A DNA stretch of 64,000 nt from Novosphingobium sp. ST904. Its GTDB lineage: Bacteria; Pseudomonadota; Alphaproteobacteria; Sphingomonadales; Sphingomonadaceae. Shown here piece after piece: positions 17,568 through 26,440 of this stretch. The stretch is from positions 1-64,000 of the forward strand of contig NZ_LGJH01000137.1 in the NCBI RefSeq assembly GCF_001298105.1, in the 5' to 3' direction. The number at the start of each line of letters is the position of its first letter. The first letter of the stretch is position 1. Position numbers and translations under genes: made by a program. A model generated the notes under the pieces. The model had not been told where the DNA came from and made no database searches. It saw only the letters and a program-made list of their open reading frames with translations.

Positions 17568-19790
17568 TCAGTTCTTTCCTTCTCCACCCGCCGTGTACTG
17601 ATAGTAATACTGCGTGTAGCCGTAAGACGAATGGCCACCGCGATCGAAGTCGAACTTGGTCAGGATGACCCCGATCAGGTTCGCGCCGCCACGGGCCAGA
17701 CGCCGCAGGGCGGTCTGGGCCTGATGCTGGCTAGCCTTGCCCGCTTCGTGCGCGAACAGCGTTGCCTCGACGCAGGAGGTCAGCTGAAGAGCGTCGGCCA
17801 GGCCGAGGACCGGCGGACAGTCAAGCATGATGACGTCATAATACTTCCCGAGTTCGGCAAGCGCCGGCACGAGAACTTCATGAGTCAGCAGGCGCGGCGC
17901 GCTGAGCGGAAGCGGTCCGCTGGGCAGCACTGACAGGTTCGCCGTATCGGTCTGGACGATCAGGCCGTCGAACGGAGCCTGGCCGGTCAGGTAGTTGGAG
18001 AACCCCTGGTCGTTTTTCAGGTCGAACAGCGCATGAAGCGATGGACGTCGCAAATCGGCGTCGATCAGCAGCGTACGCGAGCCCGACTGTGCGATCTCCC
18101 GTGCAATCGCCATGGAGGTGGTCGACTTGCCTTCACCCTGCTGCGTGCTGGACATGGCCAGCGTGCGCGGCAGGCCGTGCGCCGTCGCCATCTGGAGCGA
18201 GGTGCGAATGGAGTAGATCGATTCAGAGAACGCCGAACCGGGATCGTTGAGTTCGTCGCGCACACTGCCGGCCTTGGAAAGCGGCAGCAGCCCGAGCAGC
18301 GGAAGCCCAAACTTGCGCTCCACTTCGTCCGGAGAGCGGATGCTGTCGTCAAGCCGTTCACGGACGAGCGCGATGAGCACACCGAGCACGACACCGATGA
18401 TGGCGCCGATCAACGCGTTGAACAGCGGCTTGGGCCAGACCGGCGAACGCGGAATTTCCGCCTTGTCGATCACCGAGATATTGTTGATCGTGACGCCCGA
18501 AGCAGCATTGATCTCACGATAACGCTGCAGCAGGGCATCATAAAGCGCACGATTGGTATCGGCATCGCGGCGCAGGATCGACAGTTGCACGCCGCGTCCC
18601 TGCTCGGCCAGGCTCTTCTGGCGCATCTCCTCGACGCTGCTCTTGAGGCTGTTTTCCTGGTCTACAGCGATCTGGTACTGGTCGCGGATGGACCCGCGCA
18701 CACGCTCCGCGGCATTGTTGATCACCGCATCGATCGCGGCGAGTTCAGCCTTTGCCTTGATGACCGTGGGATAGGCCTCCGCGTGGCGCTGCATTTCGCC
18801 CTGGAGGACGGCAGCCTTCTCGCCGCGGCTGCTCATCATGCCCTGGATGCTCGAATTGGAGAGCACATCGGGGATTTGCAGAAGCGGTGAGCGCGAGGCC
18901 TGTTGCCATTTCTGCTCAGCAAGGATGCGGTCGGTCGAAGCCTTGGCGTAGGCAGCATTGATGGCTTCGAGGTTCGAATCGGTCAGCGACTTGCTGCCGG
19001 ATCCACCCGCAGCACTTCCCGAACCACCGCTATCAACTTCGGTGATGCCAGCCTGCTGGGCGAAAATGATGAGCGCGCGTTCGCTGCGTTCAAGCTGGAC
19101 CCGGGTACGTTCGATCTGGTCCTGAAGGAACTTGCGGGAATAGTCCGAAGTGTCGAAGCGACGCTTCAGCGTGCTGTTGATGAACTGGACGCCGAACTCG
19201 TTGGCGATGATCTGCGCCAGCTTGGGGTCCGGGCTGGTGAAGTGGACTTCGACGAGGCGGGTACCCGGTATCAGCTCAACCGAAAGGTTGGACTGAAGCA
19301 TGTCGATGACGGCACGCTGCCAGCCTTCGCTTCCCGGAGCGCTCGTCGGGGGATCGCGGTCCATCCGCGTGAAGAACGTGGCATCGCGGAAGAGGTTCTG
19401 CGCGCGGGCCACCCGTTCGACCAGCGAACGGCTGGAAAGCAGGTTCACCTGGGTTTCGATATAGCTGTCGTCCCGGCCGGATTCGTCCAGCGACTGGCCG
19501 GAATTGCCGAGAACCTGCGGCGCCTGCTGCTCGATCTGGAGGGTGGTCTTCGCCTCATAGATCGGCGTGGAAAGCATGGCCACGAGCACGCCGACGAGAA
19601 GGCAGGCGATGGCCGTGCCGATCAGGATCCAGCGATTGCGGATAATGGCGGCGCGGATCGCATTGAGGTTCAGATCGACGCCGCCAAAGCCGGCGGCATC
19701 GTATGCCCCGGCAAAGCGGTCGTTGATGTTCATCGCCCCTTCCGGTGCGGACGGATATGGATTGTTCATCTCTATCGAGACCTTTTTCAC
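17568..19790 (-). CDS. wzc: Wzc-type polysaccharide co-polymerase with tyrosine autokinase domain
   Basis: A 740-residue inner membrane protein. The N-terminal chain-length determinant part has a membrane helix near 55-75, a long periplasmic coiled region (about 170-440, with a Gly/Ser-rich stretch near 255-270) and a second helix near 465-485. The C-terminal BY-kinase has Walker A STQQGEGKST near 548, Walker A' LLIDADLRRPS and a Tyr cluster YGYTQYYYQY at the end, the usual autophosphorylation tail. It controls chain length and couples polymerisation to export through Wza. The start is GTG at 19790 overlapping the wza stop, or ATG at 19769. Confidence 0.93.
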   Translation of the reverse strand: MKKVSIEMNNPYPSAPEGAMNINDRFAGAYDAAGFGGVDLNLNAIRAAIIRNRWILIGTAIACLLVGVLVAMLSTPIYEAKTTLQIEQQAPQVLGNSGQSLDESGRDDSYIETQVNLLSSRSLVERVARAQNLFRDATFFTRMDRDPPTSAPGSEGWQRAVIDMLQSNLSVELIPGTRLVEVHFTSPDPKLAQIIANEFGVQFINSTLKRRFDTSDYSRKFLQDQIERTRVQLERSERALIIFAQQAGITEVDSGGSGSAAGGSGSKSLTDSNLEAINAAYAKASTDRILAEQKWQQASRSPLLQIPDVLSNSSIQGMMSSRGEKAAVLQGEMQRHAEAYPTVIKAKAELAAIDAVINNAAERVRGSIRDQYQIAVDQENSLKSSVEEMRQKSLAEQGRGVQLSILRRDADTNRALYDALLQRYREINAASGVTINNISVIDKAEIPRSPVWPKPLFNALIGAIIGVVLGVLIALVRERLDDSIRSPDEVERKFGLPLLGLLPLSKAGSVRDELNDPGSAFSESIYSIRTSLQMATAHGLPRTLAMSSTQQGEGKSTTSMAIAREIAQSGSRTLLIDADLRRPSLHALFDLKNDQGFSNYLTGQAPFDGLIVQTDTANLSVLPSGPLPLSAPRLLTHEVLVPALAELGKYYDVIMLDCPPVLGLADALQLTSCVEATLFAHEAGKASQHQAQTALRRLARGGANLIGVILTKFDFDRGGHSSYGYTQYYYQYTAGGEGKN

Positions 19791-20524
19791 ATCACCAGGG
19801 GCCGGAAGAGCGCGAAGACCGGGACCATCTGCCTCAGGTCTCGCCAGAACGCACGCGACGACGAATAGCCGACGACAACCACGTCATTCCCCAGAATCGG
19901 AATATCCGGCTGTTCACCGCTCATGAGTGCGGCGACATCGAAGCGGGCCGCCATGCGCTGGCCATTGATCGTGCGGAAGACGATCACTTCGTCGAGCTTG
20001 GCGATCTCCGTTTCGCCGCCCGCACGGGCAACCGTTTCGATCAGCGTGGTATCGAGGCTGATCTCGTACACGCCCGGCTTCTGGACCTGACCGGTCACCA
20101 CGACACGCTGGCGTGCCGAACTCGTCACTGAAACGGCAACCTGCGGATCACGCAGCAGGCGCCCCCGCAATGACCCTGCGATAGCGTTCGCCAGTTCCGT
20201 CGTCGTCAGGTCCTCGGCCTTCATCGGACCGATGCCCGGAAGGGCGATCTGCCCCGAGGGGTCGACCTTGACATTGGCAACCGAAAGATCGGGTTCGAAG
20301 AACACGTTGACGCTCAACGTATCTTCCGGGCTGATGCGATAGGGGCCGCTCTTAACCTGTTCCGCCGCGCCGTTCATCATGGCGTAGGCTTCGGCGGCAA
20401 CCGGGATCGTGGGCGAGGCCTTGTAGGGCGCGGCGCAACCTGCGACCAACCCAACGCCAGCCACACACGTCAGAATTCTTGGCAACACTGCCTGTCTCCA
20501 TGCGACAGCCCGGCCGTGGACCAT
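19787..20524 (-). CDS. wza: Wza-type polysaccharide export lipoprotein
   Basis: Outer membrane export protein of about 245 residues. A signal peptide ends in the lipobox VAGC (Cys near residue 30). This is followed by the polysaccharide export domain (YRISPEDTLSVNVFFEP, ALPGIGP) and an SLBB domain (VVVTGQVQKPGVYEI). It is shorter than E. coli Wza, as is common for sphingomonad homologues. Start chosen as ATG at 20524 because it gives a normal lipoprotein signal; the frame is open to 20770 but that part looks non-coding. Its stop overlaps the wzc start by four bases. First gene of the minus-strand operon wza-wzc-wzy-GT4-neuA. Confidence 0.87.
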   Translation of the reverse strand: MVHGRAVAWRQAVLPRILTCVAGVGLVAGCAAPYKASPTIPVAAEAYAMMNGAAEQVKSGPYRISPEDTLSVNVFFEPDLSVANVKVDPSGQIALPGIGPMKAEDLTTTELANAIAGSLRGRLLRDPQVAVSVTSSARQRVVVTGQVQKPGVYEISLDTTLIETVARAGGETEIAKLDEVIVFRTINGQRMAARFDVAALMSGEQPDIPILGNDVVVVGYSSSRAFWRDLRQMVPVFALFRPLVM

Positions 20525-20759
20525 CTGGCCCGGCCCGGACGGCTGCGTTCTGCTTGATGGGATGACAATTCCGGGTTTCCTCGGAATGGAACGTGTCAGG
20601 ACATTCGTCCCGAACAGGATCATGGCTCGATGCTCGGACGGCACGTGAAACGAGTTCCGTCCCTCGCCGAAACCTGGCGGGAACGCACCGACCGACTTGC
20701 TTGCATTCGATGTGATCCCCGGCTTGTCTCGTTCGTAATTGTGCCTAACCCGATTTGGA

Positions 20760-20775
20760 GTGCAGCGCAATATAG
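20760..20775. promoter_or_regulatory. TGCAGCGCAA-type motif upstream of wza
   Basis: GTGCAGCGCAATATAG matches the minus-strand sequence at about 24039-24054 (GTGCAGCGCGATATAG) at 15 of 16 positions, although the two lie 3.3 kb apart in unrelated intergenic regions. Likely a shared regulator or promoter element; role unknown. Confidence 0.3.
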
Positions 20776-20926
20776 CCGCCCAGAATGGCGGCCTGCTTAT
20801 AATGGATTGTAAAACCGCGTTTTACTGCGGGATAGATCATGCAGCGCGCCGTTGCGCCCGAGCCATACCCCCCGCAGAAACACCATGTGCCGTGCGAGCC
20901 TTGCGTCGGCACGGTTAAACAAACGA

Positions 20927-20941
20927 TTGTGCAGTGCGGAA
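20927..20941. promoter_or_regulatory. TTGTGC-N3-GC motif near the end of the 20999-22129 gene
   Basis: TTGTGCAGTGCGGAA keeps 13 of 15 positions of a symmetrical TTGTGC-N3-GCACAA site such as the one before neuB. It lies about 400 bases upstream of wza. Confidence 0.28.
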
Positions 20942-20960
20942 TTCGCCGCCGAACCCGCAC

Positions 20961-20989
20961 AAAAGTTCGCCGGCCCCGAGACCGGCGAA
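20961..20989 (-). terminator. Rho-independent terminator after the 20999-22129 gene
   Basis: On the minus strand, an 8-bp stem (arms 20966-20973 and 20982-20989, TTCGCCGG/CCGGCGAA) is followed by CTTTT. It lies 10 bases past the stop codon and ends the upstream transcript before the wza promoter region. Confidence 0.75.
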
Positions 20990-20998
20990 GGGGTCGGA

Positions 20999-22129
20999 TC
21001 ACTCGACCACGATGGAGGAAACAATACCGCTCCCGCTCGGCACCAGTATATCGACGGCCTGTGCAGGACAGGTGCCCGCAGGGATCACGAACCGCGCAGG
21101 GCTTTCCGAGAGTTGCAGGCGAATGATCAGGCCCGCGCCGTTGCCGGGGTTGTTGCAGGCAATGCGTATGGCAGGCGCCTCTCCGGTGAAGCGAGCCGAG
21201 ACGTCATGAGGGCCCGGCTTCAGGGCGGAGAACCTCGAGGCGAGCGGCAGCGACATATTCTCGCCATTCTCGTACCGGATCGCAACCGACCGCCCCTCAT
21301 CGACGAACTGGCGATCGATGCCGCCATCGCTCGGATAACTCCAGCCGAAAGGACTTTCCCGCTTGGCTGCACCGACGGGCCGCGAGAATGCGAAGCTCGT
21401 GGATTCGCCATCGGCCCCACACGATCCGTACCAGAGCTTTTCCGCAGCTTCCGCAGAACCACCGCGGAGCAACCTGACTGCGGCGCCCTGGATATTGCGG
21501 CAATCGAAACGCGCGCCATGCGCGCGGGCACGGTGTAACAGGTCCAGGTAGAGCGAAGGCTCAACGGCACCTGCCGCCCAGTTCACGAAGTCTCCTCGCC
21601 AAAGCGGATTGCTGCCGAGGATTGCAGCAAGTGCCTCCCGAGATCCATCTTCGGCCAGGACTGCCTGGGTCGCCGCATAAACGGCGTCACTTGCATCGCC
21701 CGCCCCCCAGAGCGCCGCCACACGCTCTGCCGCGACCTGATGGGCTTCTGCCGACTGGGCGAACATGACCATGCTGAGCTGCGCAACACGATCGCGCCAC
21801 CCTCTTCCGGCTGCCATGACCAGCGCTTCGGAAGCCAGCGCTTCATCCTGCCGGGCCGATGCAGCCACACCGAGCAGCGAGAGGCTTTCCGACGGTACGG
21901 GACGGCGACGAACCAGTTCGCGCGCGATCGGCATTGCTGCCGCGGCGCCCTGGTCCTGCATCGCCTGATATCCGCTGACCTCCAGCGACATGTAGCGGAA
22001 AGCATCGGGAATATCGTCGGCAAGGCCGAAACGGTAGCGACTGAGGTAGTCCGCCTGAAAGCCGGCAGTAACCACGCCCACCAGCGCAAGCGCTGCGATC
22101 CACACGGTGTGGCCGAGCACCTTCTTCAC
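20999..22129 (-). CDS. Membrane-anchored polysaccharide-cluster protein of unknown function
   Basis: About 376 residues. One hydrophobic segment near the N-terminus (VWIAALALVGVVTAGF) anchors an otherwise soluble, probably periplasmic, protein. Residues about 60-230 are Ala-rich helical repeats like TPR units; the last 130 residues look beta-rich (YENGENMSLPLASRF, ARFVIPAGTCPAQAVDI). Start is GTG at 22129, overlapping the stop of the Wzy/ligase gene (GTGA), so the two are co-translated and probably work together, perhaps as a polymerase or ligase partner (inference). I do not recognise a named family. Confidence 0.65.
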   Translation of the reverse strand: MKKVLGHTVWIAALALVGVVTAGFQADYLSRYRFGLADDIPDAFRYMSLEVSGYQAMQDQGAAAAMPIARELVRRRPVPSESLSLLGVAASARQDEALASEALVMAAGRGWRDRVAQLSMVMFAQSAEAHQVAAERVAALWGAGDASDAVYAATQAVLAEDGSREALAAILGSNPLWRGDFVNWAAGAVEPSLYLDLLHRARAHGARFDCRNIQGAAVRLLRGGSAEAAEKLWYGSCGADGESTSFAFSRPVGAAKRESPFGWSYPSDGGIDRQFVDEGRSVAIRYENGENMSLPLASRFSALKPGPHDVSARFTGEAPAIRIACNNPGNGAGLIIRLQLSESPARFVIPAGTCPAQAVDILVPSGSGIVSSIVVE

Positions 22130-23670
22130 GCCGGGATATCCTGGCCGGGTTCCGACGCCGGGCGCTGCTCGGCCTGCCAGACCGGGCCACCCGAGACGCC
22201 AGGAACCATCTCCCTGCGCGAACGACGAATGCGCGAGGGGGAATCCTCCAGAACCGATGCCGGCCGCGCGAGCAGCCCCGCCATCACTGCCGCAACGCAG
22301 ATCATGGCCATGTTGCGCAGCGGATAGTCGACCCCGGATTGAAGCGCGATACACGCCAGAACGCCGCCGGCGCCCAACCGCAAGGCGGCATCGGGCTCTC
22401 GCCGCCCCTTCCAGATGCGGACAACGAACCAGAGCATCCAGCAGGCGACCAGCCCGAGACCGAAAACACCCGCCTCGACCGCGATTTCGAGATAGTCATT
22501 ATGGGCGCGGCGGGCCCGGCCGGAGCGGATGTTCTCCAGCGATTCGTCGACCTGGAAAACCTCGTCAAAAGACCCCATGCCCGCGCCGACCGGCCAGTAA
22601 CGCCCGGCCGCGCTGAAGGCATCCTCCCAGATGAGCGCGCGCGCGTCTTCGAGACTGGAAAACCGGCCAAGCGAATTACCGATCGTGGACGTACCGATGG
22701 CACCCAATACTGCCGCCAGCAGGAGCACAGCCCCGGCGATCGCGACGAGCGCCTTGCGCGGGAGCTTTGCCAGCGGAACGCGCAGGACGCGGAAGAACGG
22801 GAACACCAGAACGATCAATGCAAGCGCGGTAATACCCATCGACGAGCGCGACTGCGTGAGCACGACCGCCACAACCAGGAACAGAGCACCGGCGACGACC
22901 GGCATCAGCCGGGCAAGTACGCGGTCCACCGGACGAGCGATGAATGCGGCCACCAGCGCCACCAGCGACAGGCACAGGAAAAGGCCGGTGCTGTTGTGAT
23001 TGGCGAAGGTGCCGTAGAGCTGGTCGGGACGAGCATTGGCGTAGAAGTTGCCGACCCTGTTGGCGGTCGACAGCTGCACGAGACCGAACAGGACGTTCAC
23101 GCCGCCCAGCACGGCAACGCACCCCAGCACCCGGCGAGCCTGAGCACCGTTCAGATTGACGGCCAGCACAATGGCGGCAAATGCGGGAATCAGGGCGCTG
23201 GCAGCGATGGCCGTGCGATAAATCGCGAGCGAGACCGGAGCGCTCTGGTCCTGCGCGCCCACCAGCGACAAGGACTGGGTAACGATCTCCCGCCCCGGCA
23301 GATGCGCCCAGATGGAAGCCGGCAGCGGAACCAGCTGCAACAGCGGCAGCAGGACGGTTGCGGCAAAGAGGACGGAGAACAGCCGGGGGGCGGCTCGGAT
23401 CGCTTCGATCACGCGCGGCCCGTTGACGCTGAGGATCAGCAGGGAAACGAGCTGGATCAGGAAATTCAGCGAGGCCGCACCGAGACCTCCGCCACCCAGC
23501 AGCACTCCGGCTGCAAGAAGGAAGCAGAGCTGGGCATCTGGCCTGACCGCGACATCGAGCAACTGGCTCAGCGCGCTCTGGCGAGAAACATCTCTCCGTG
23601 AACGCGAGCTGACGTGCCTTGAAGGGGCCTTACGGATGCGTCGGCGAGATGTTTGATCCTGCATATACAT
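22126..23670 (-). CDS. O-antigen ligase / Wzy_C domain membrane protein
   Basis: A 514-residue multi-pass membrane protein with about 12 helices. The central TQSRSSMGI and GAGMGSFDEVF...AHNDYLEIAVEAG segments are characteristic of the Wzy_C (O-antigen ligase/polymerase) domain. The cluster thus has two such proteins (with 16255-17565). It could ligate or polymerise glycan in the periplasm. The ATG at 23670 directly follows a terminator T tract with no room for a ribosome binding site, so a later start is possible (for example GTG near residue 20). Four-base overlap with the next gene. Confidence 0.82.
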   Translation of the reverse strand: MYMQDQTSRRRIRKAPSRHVSSRSRRDVSRQSALSQLLDVAVRPDAQLCFLLAAGVLLGGGGLGAASLNFLIQLVSLLILSVNGPRVIEAIRAAPRLFSVLFAATVLLPLLQLVPLPASIWAHLPGREIVTQSLSLVGAQDQSAPVSLAIYRTAIAASALIPAFAAIVLAVNLNGAQARRVLGCVAVLGGVNVLFGLVQLSTANRVGNFYANARPDQLYGTFANHNSTGLFLCLSLVALVAAFIARPVDRVLARLMPVVAGALFLVVAVVLTQSRSSMGITALALIVLVFPFFRVLRVPLAKLPRKALVAIAGAVLLLAAVLGAIGTSTIGNSLGRFSSLEDARALIWEDAFSAAGRYWPVGAGMGSFDEVFQVDESLENIRSGRARRAHNDYLEIAVEAGVFGLGLVACWMLWFVVRIWKGRREPDAALRLGAGGVLACIALQSGVDYPLRNMAMICVAAVMAGLLARPASVLEDSPSRIRRSRREMVPGVSGGPVWQAEQRPASEPGQDIPA

Positions 23671-23702
23671 AAAAACCCGGCCACCAACGAGTTGATGACC
23701 AG
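23671..23702 (-). terminator. Rho-independent terminator after the 85-residue gene
   Basis: On the minus strand, a 13-bp stem that includes three G-U pairs is followed by TTTTT and then immediately by the ATG of the Wzy/ligase gene. It ends the short upstream transcript, or acts as an attenuator for the downstream operon. Confidence 0.65.
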
Positions 23703-23726
23703 GCTTTCATTTAGTCGACAGGTCGA

Positions 23727-23984
23727 TCAGTTCGAACCGTTCGACTTATCGTTGCCATTGTCGATGGCCTTGTAAAGACCAAAGCCAGCAGCGCCGAGCG
23801 CCAGAGCGCCAAGCACGTAGGCGCCAGCGGTCGCCTTCTGCTTCTTGTCAACCGAAGTCGTGGTGCGGCTGCCATAAACCGGCTTCACAACCGATGCCGA
23901 AGCCGAGGTGCCCGCCTGGGCAGCAACCGGGGCGAGGACCATCGTAGCAGCCGTAATACCGGCCACGAGAGAGCCAAACTTCAT
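23727..23984 (-). CDS. Small exported Gly/Ala-rich membrane protein
   Basis: An 85-residue protein with a clear signal peptide (MKFGSLVAGITAATMVLAPV, cleavage likely after AQA near 24), a short basic region and a second hydrophobic segment (AYVLGALALGAAGFGLYKA) before a polar Asn/Gly/Lys tail. A TAGGAGA site precedes the ATG. Likely an envelope protein of the polysaccharide cluster; exact role unknown. It is flanked by a terminator, so probably has its own strong transcript. Confidence 0.7.
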   Translation of the reverse strand: MKFGSLVAGITAATMVLAPVAAQAGTSASASVVKPVYGSRTTTSVDKKQKATAGAYVLGALALGAAGFGLYKAIDNGNDKSNGSN

Positions 23985-24039
23985 GTGTTTTGTCTCCTAT
24001 TATTGCTCGATCTGTAGACCGACTAGGCTTGTCGCCCTA

Positions 24040-24054
24040 TATCGCGCTGCACAA
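24040..24054. promoter_or_regulatory. TTGTGCAGCGC motif between the 85-residue gene and the M48 gene
   Basis: On the minus strand the site reads TTGTGCAGCGCGATA and runs into ATATAG toward the 85-residue gene. It overlaps the proposed ATG of the protease gene by one base. Candidate operator or promoter element shared with 20760-20775. Confidence 0.3.
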
Positions 24055-25016
24055 TGAAACACAAGCACAAACACTTAGTTCCGAAAGCGCAGCGACTCGC
24101 CGCGTCTGCAGCATTGGCCGGTTTCATGCTTGTCATTGCGGTTCCCCCTGCCGTTGCTGCCGACACCGAATCATGGCCGATTGCATTGCGCACGGTCATG
24201 AAAAGGCTGGCTAACGTGGAGTGGCGATTGCACGAGGCGGCAGGTCAGACCTGCCCCCGCGAAGCCTCCGCCACGGGACTGACTATCGATGATCTAGGTA
24301 GTTACAACAAGGCCGACCGGACACTGCTCACCGCAAGCCTCGGGCTATCCGCCTTGCCGCAGGTGGCGGTCGTCGCGGCCGGAAGCCCGGCAGAAAGGGC
24401 TGGAATCCGCGAGTTTGACGAGATCGTCGCCATTGATGACACGCAGATGGCCACGCTGCGTGATGCAACCGATGCGAAGGGGACCATGGCGGAGCGTGTC
24501 GAGGAGATGCTGGCGGCCCTGCCGGCCGATCGTCCTGCCATGATCTTGCTGCACCGCAAAGGCGAGGAAGTCCGCGCGAGCCTAACCCCTCTGCGGCGCT
24601 GCGGCGTGCGCTTCGTACTCAAGACCGAAGGCGGGATCGATGCCTATTCCGATGACGACAATCTGGCCGTAACCGCCCGTTTCGTGGACTTTACCAAGAC
24701 GGATGACGAGATCGCGCTCGTAGCCGGGCACGAACTTGGCCATGTGATCGCGCGGGACCGTGATGCCAAGAGCATCGGCCAACGCCGAAGCATGGAGGAT
24801 CGCGCCGATATTCTCGGCGTGGAACTGGCATCATGCGCCGGTTATGACCTTGAAAAGGGGCTGGAATTCTGGCGACGCTTCAACCAGCGCGACTGGCTGC
24901 GCTGGTTCCGCGATCCGAGCCATCGCAACGTGCCCGAACGCATCCGCCGCATGCAGGCGCACCCCGCGCCCGCAAGCTGCCCGGTTTCGGCGATTCCCGC
25001 ACTGCAGCCCGACTGA
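24054..25016 (+). CDS. Exported M48-type zinc metalloprotease with PDZ domain
   Basis: About 320 residues. An N-terminal signal peptide ends near residue 36 (AVAAD). A PDZ-like domain (VVAAGSPAERAGIREFDEI, about 102-125) precedes the peptidase part with the zinc motif HELGH near 226 and a third-ligand region MEDRADILG near 247. Probably a periplasmic protease for envelope quality control, as for BepA and other M48 proteins. It lies alone on the plus strand between polysaccharide genes. The start is uncertain: the ATG at 24054 lacks a clear ribosome binding site. Confidence 0.8.
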   Translation: MKHKHKHLVPKAQRLAASAALAGFMLVIAVPPAVAADTESWPIALRTVMKRLANVEWRLHEAAGQTCPREASATGLTIDDLGSYNKADRTLLTASLGLSALPQVAVVAAGSPAERAGIREFDEIVAIDDTQMATLRDATDAKGTMAERVEEMLAALPADRPAMILLHRKGEEVRASLTPLRRCGVRFVLKTEGGIDAYSDDDNLAVTARFVDFTKTDDEIALVAGHELGHVIARDRDAKSIGQRRSMEDRADILGVELASCAGYDLEKGLEFWRRFNQRDWLRWFRDPSHRNVPERIRRMQAHPAPASCPVSAIPALQPD

Positions 25017-25079
25017 AACACGAAATGGAGCGTCACCCTGCGCGCCGCTTCATTTCGCACTTGCGAATTCGCAGTAAAT

Positions 25080-26389
25080 TCAGGCGCGTCCGACAGACAG
25101 ATAAGTAAAGCCGGCCGAACGCATGTCTTCCGGTTTGTAGATATTGCGAAGATCGACCATGACCGGCGCTTGGCGAGATCCTTGACCCTGCCAAGGTCGA
25201 GTGCGCGGAAGGCATCCCATTCGGTAACGATGACGACCGCATCGCTATCAGCGATGGCGGCATAGGGATCGCCCACCATCTCGACGAAAGGCATCAGCGG
25301 GCGGGCCTGCTCCATGCCTTCCGGATCGAAGGCGACGACCGAAACCCCGGCGTCGAACAAGGTCTGCGCAACCGCGATCGACGGACTGTCCCGCATGTCG
25401 TCGGTGTTGGGCTTGAAGGTCAGGCCGAGCAGCGCGACGCGCTTTCCGCGCGCCGCATCGGCACCGCCGAGCGCCTCGACCACCTTGCGGCCCATGGCGC
25501 GCTTGCGGGTATCGTTCACCTTCACCACGGCTTCGACGATCCGGACGGGGCTGTCGTAGTCTTCCGCCGTCTTGAGCAGGGCCAGCGTATCCTTCGGGAA
25601 GCACGAGCCGCCATAACCCGGGCCGGCATGCAGGAACTTGGAGCCGATGCGGCCATCGAGACCGATCCCGCGCGCCACGTCCTGCACGTTGCCGCCAACC
25701 TTCTCGCAAAGGTCGGCCATCTCGTTGATGAAGGTGATCTTCACCGCGAGGAAGGCATTCGCGGCATACTTGGTCAGTTCGGACGAACGGCGGCTGGTGA
25801 ACAGCAGCGGCGATTCGTTGAGGAAAAGCGGGCGGTAGACTTCGCGCATGACCTCGCGGCCGAAATCGTTCTCGGCGCCGATGACGATGCGGTCGGGCCG
25901 CTTGAAATCGCCGATGGCCGCGCCTTCGCGCAGGAATTCCGGGTTGGAGACGACGGCGAAGCGATGCGTCGTGCCGCTTTCCCGCAGGATGCGCTCCACT
26001 TCGTCGCCGGTACCGACCGGCACGGTGGACTTGGTGACGACGACGGCATCGTTGGCGAGATGCTCGCCGATTTCGCGTGCCACCGCATAGACGAAGGACA
26101 AGTCGGCATGGCCGTCTCCGCGCCGCGAGGGCGTGCCCACGGCGATGAAGATCGCCTTGGCATCGCGGATCCCTTCGGCCAGGTCCGTCGTGAACGAGAG
26201 GCGCCCTGCCTTCACGTTGCTGGCGACCAGGGCATCGAGCCCCGGTTCATAGATCGGCATCACGCCTTCATGCAGGCGATCGATCTTGGATTGGTCCTTG
26301 TCGATGCATACGACGTCGTGACCGAAATCGGCGAAACAGGCGCCTGAAACCAGTCCGACGTAGCCGGAACCAACCATCGCAATTTTCAT
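25080..26389 (-). CDS. ugd: UDP-glucose 6-dehydrogenase, one-base frameshift
   Basis: Oxidises UDP-glucose to UDP-glucuronate with NAD+, supplying acidic sugar for polysaccharides. Repaired length about 436 residues. The Rossmann motif [10 protein letters not shown] is at 7-16 and the catalytic Cys lies in [13 protein letters not shown] near 258. Near the 3' end (about 25169-25171) one base is missing: adding a C/G restores [20 protein letters not shown] and the natural TGA at 25080. Read as given, the frame would run on to 24842 through the protease gene. The next gene upstream uses its product. Confidence 0.93.
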
Positions 26390-26440
26390 GTAAACACCAC
26401 CTTGCAGCTCACGGCGCCCTTACACGCCGGTTCGATGGAA

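Larger units (their letters stand above)
20525..20998. promoter_or_regulatory. Leader and promoter region upstream of wza
   Basis: About 474 bases without a credible gene. It should contain the promoter of the wza operon and the terminator of the gene upstream. It also holds two copies of the TTGTGC/TGCAGCGCAA-type motif (20739-20775 and 20927-20941), a short inverted repeat (GCCGCC/GGCGGC, about 20775-20792) and a TATAAT-like AT-rich patch near 20797. Confidence 0.5.
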
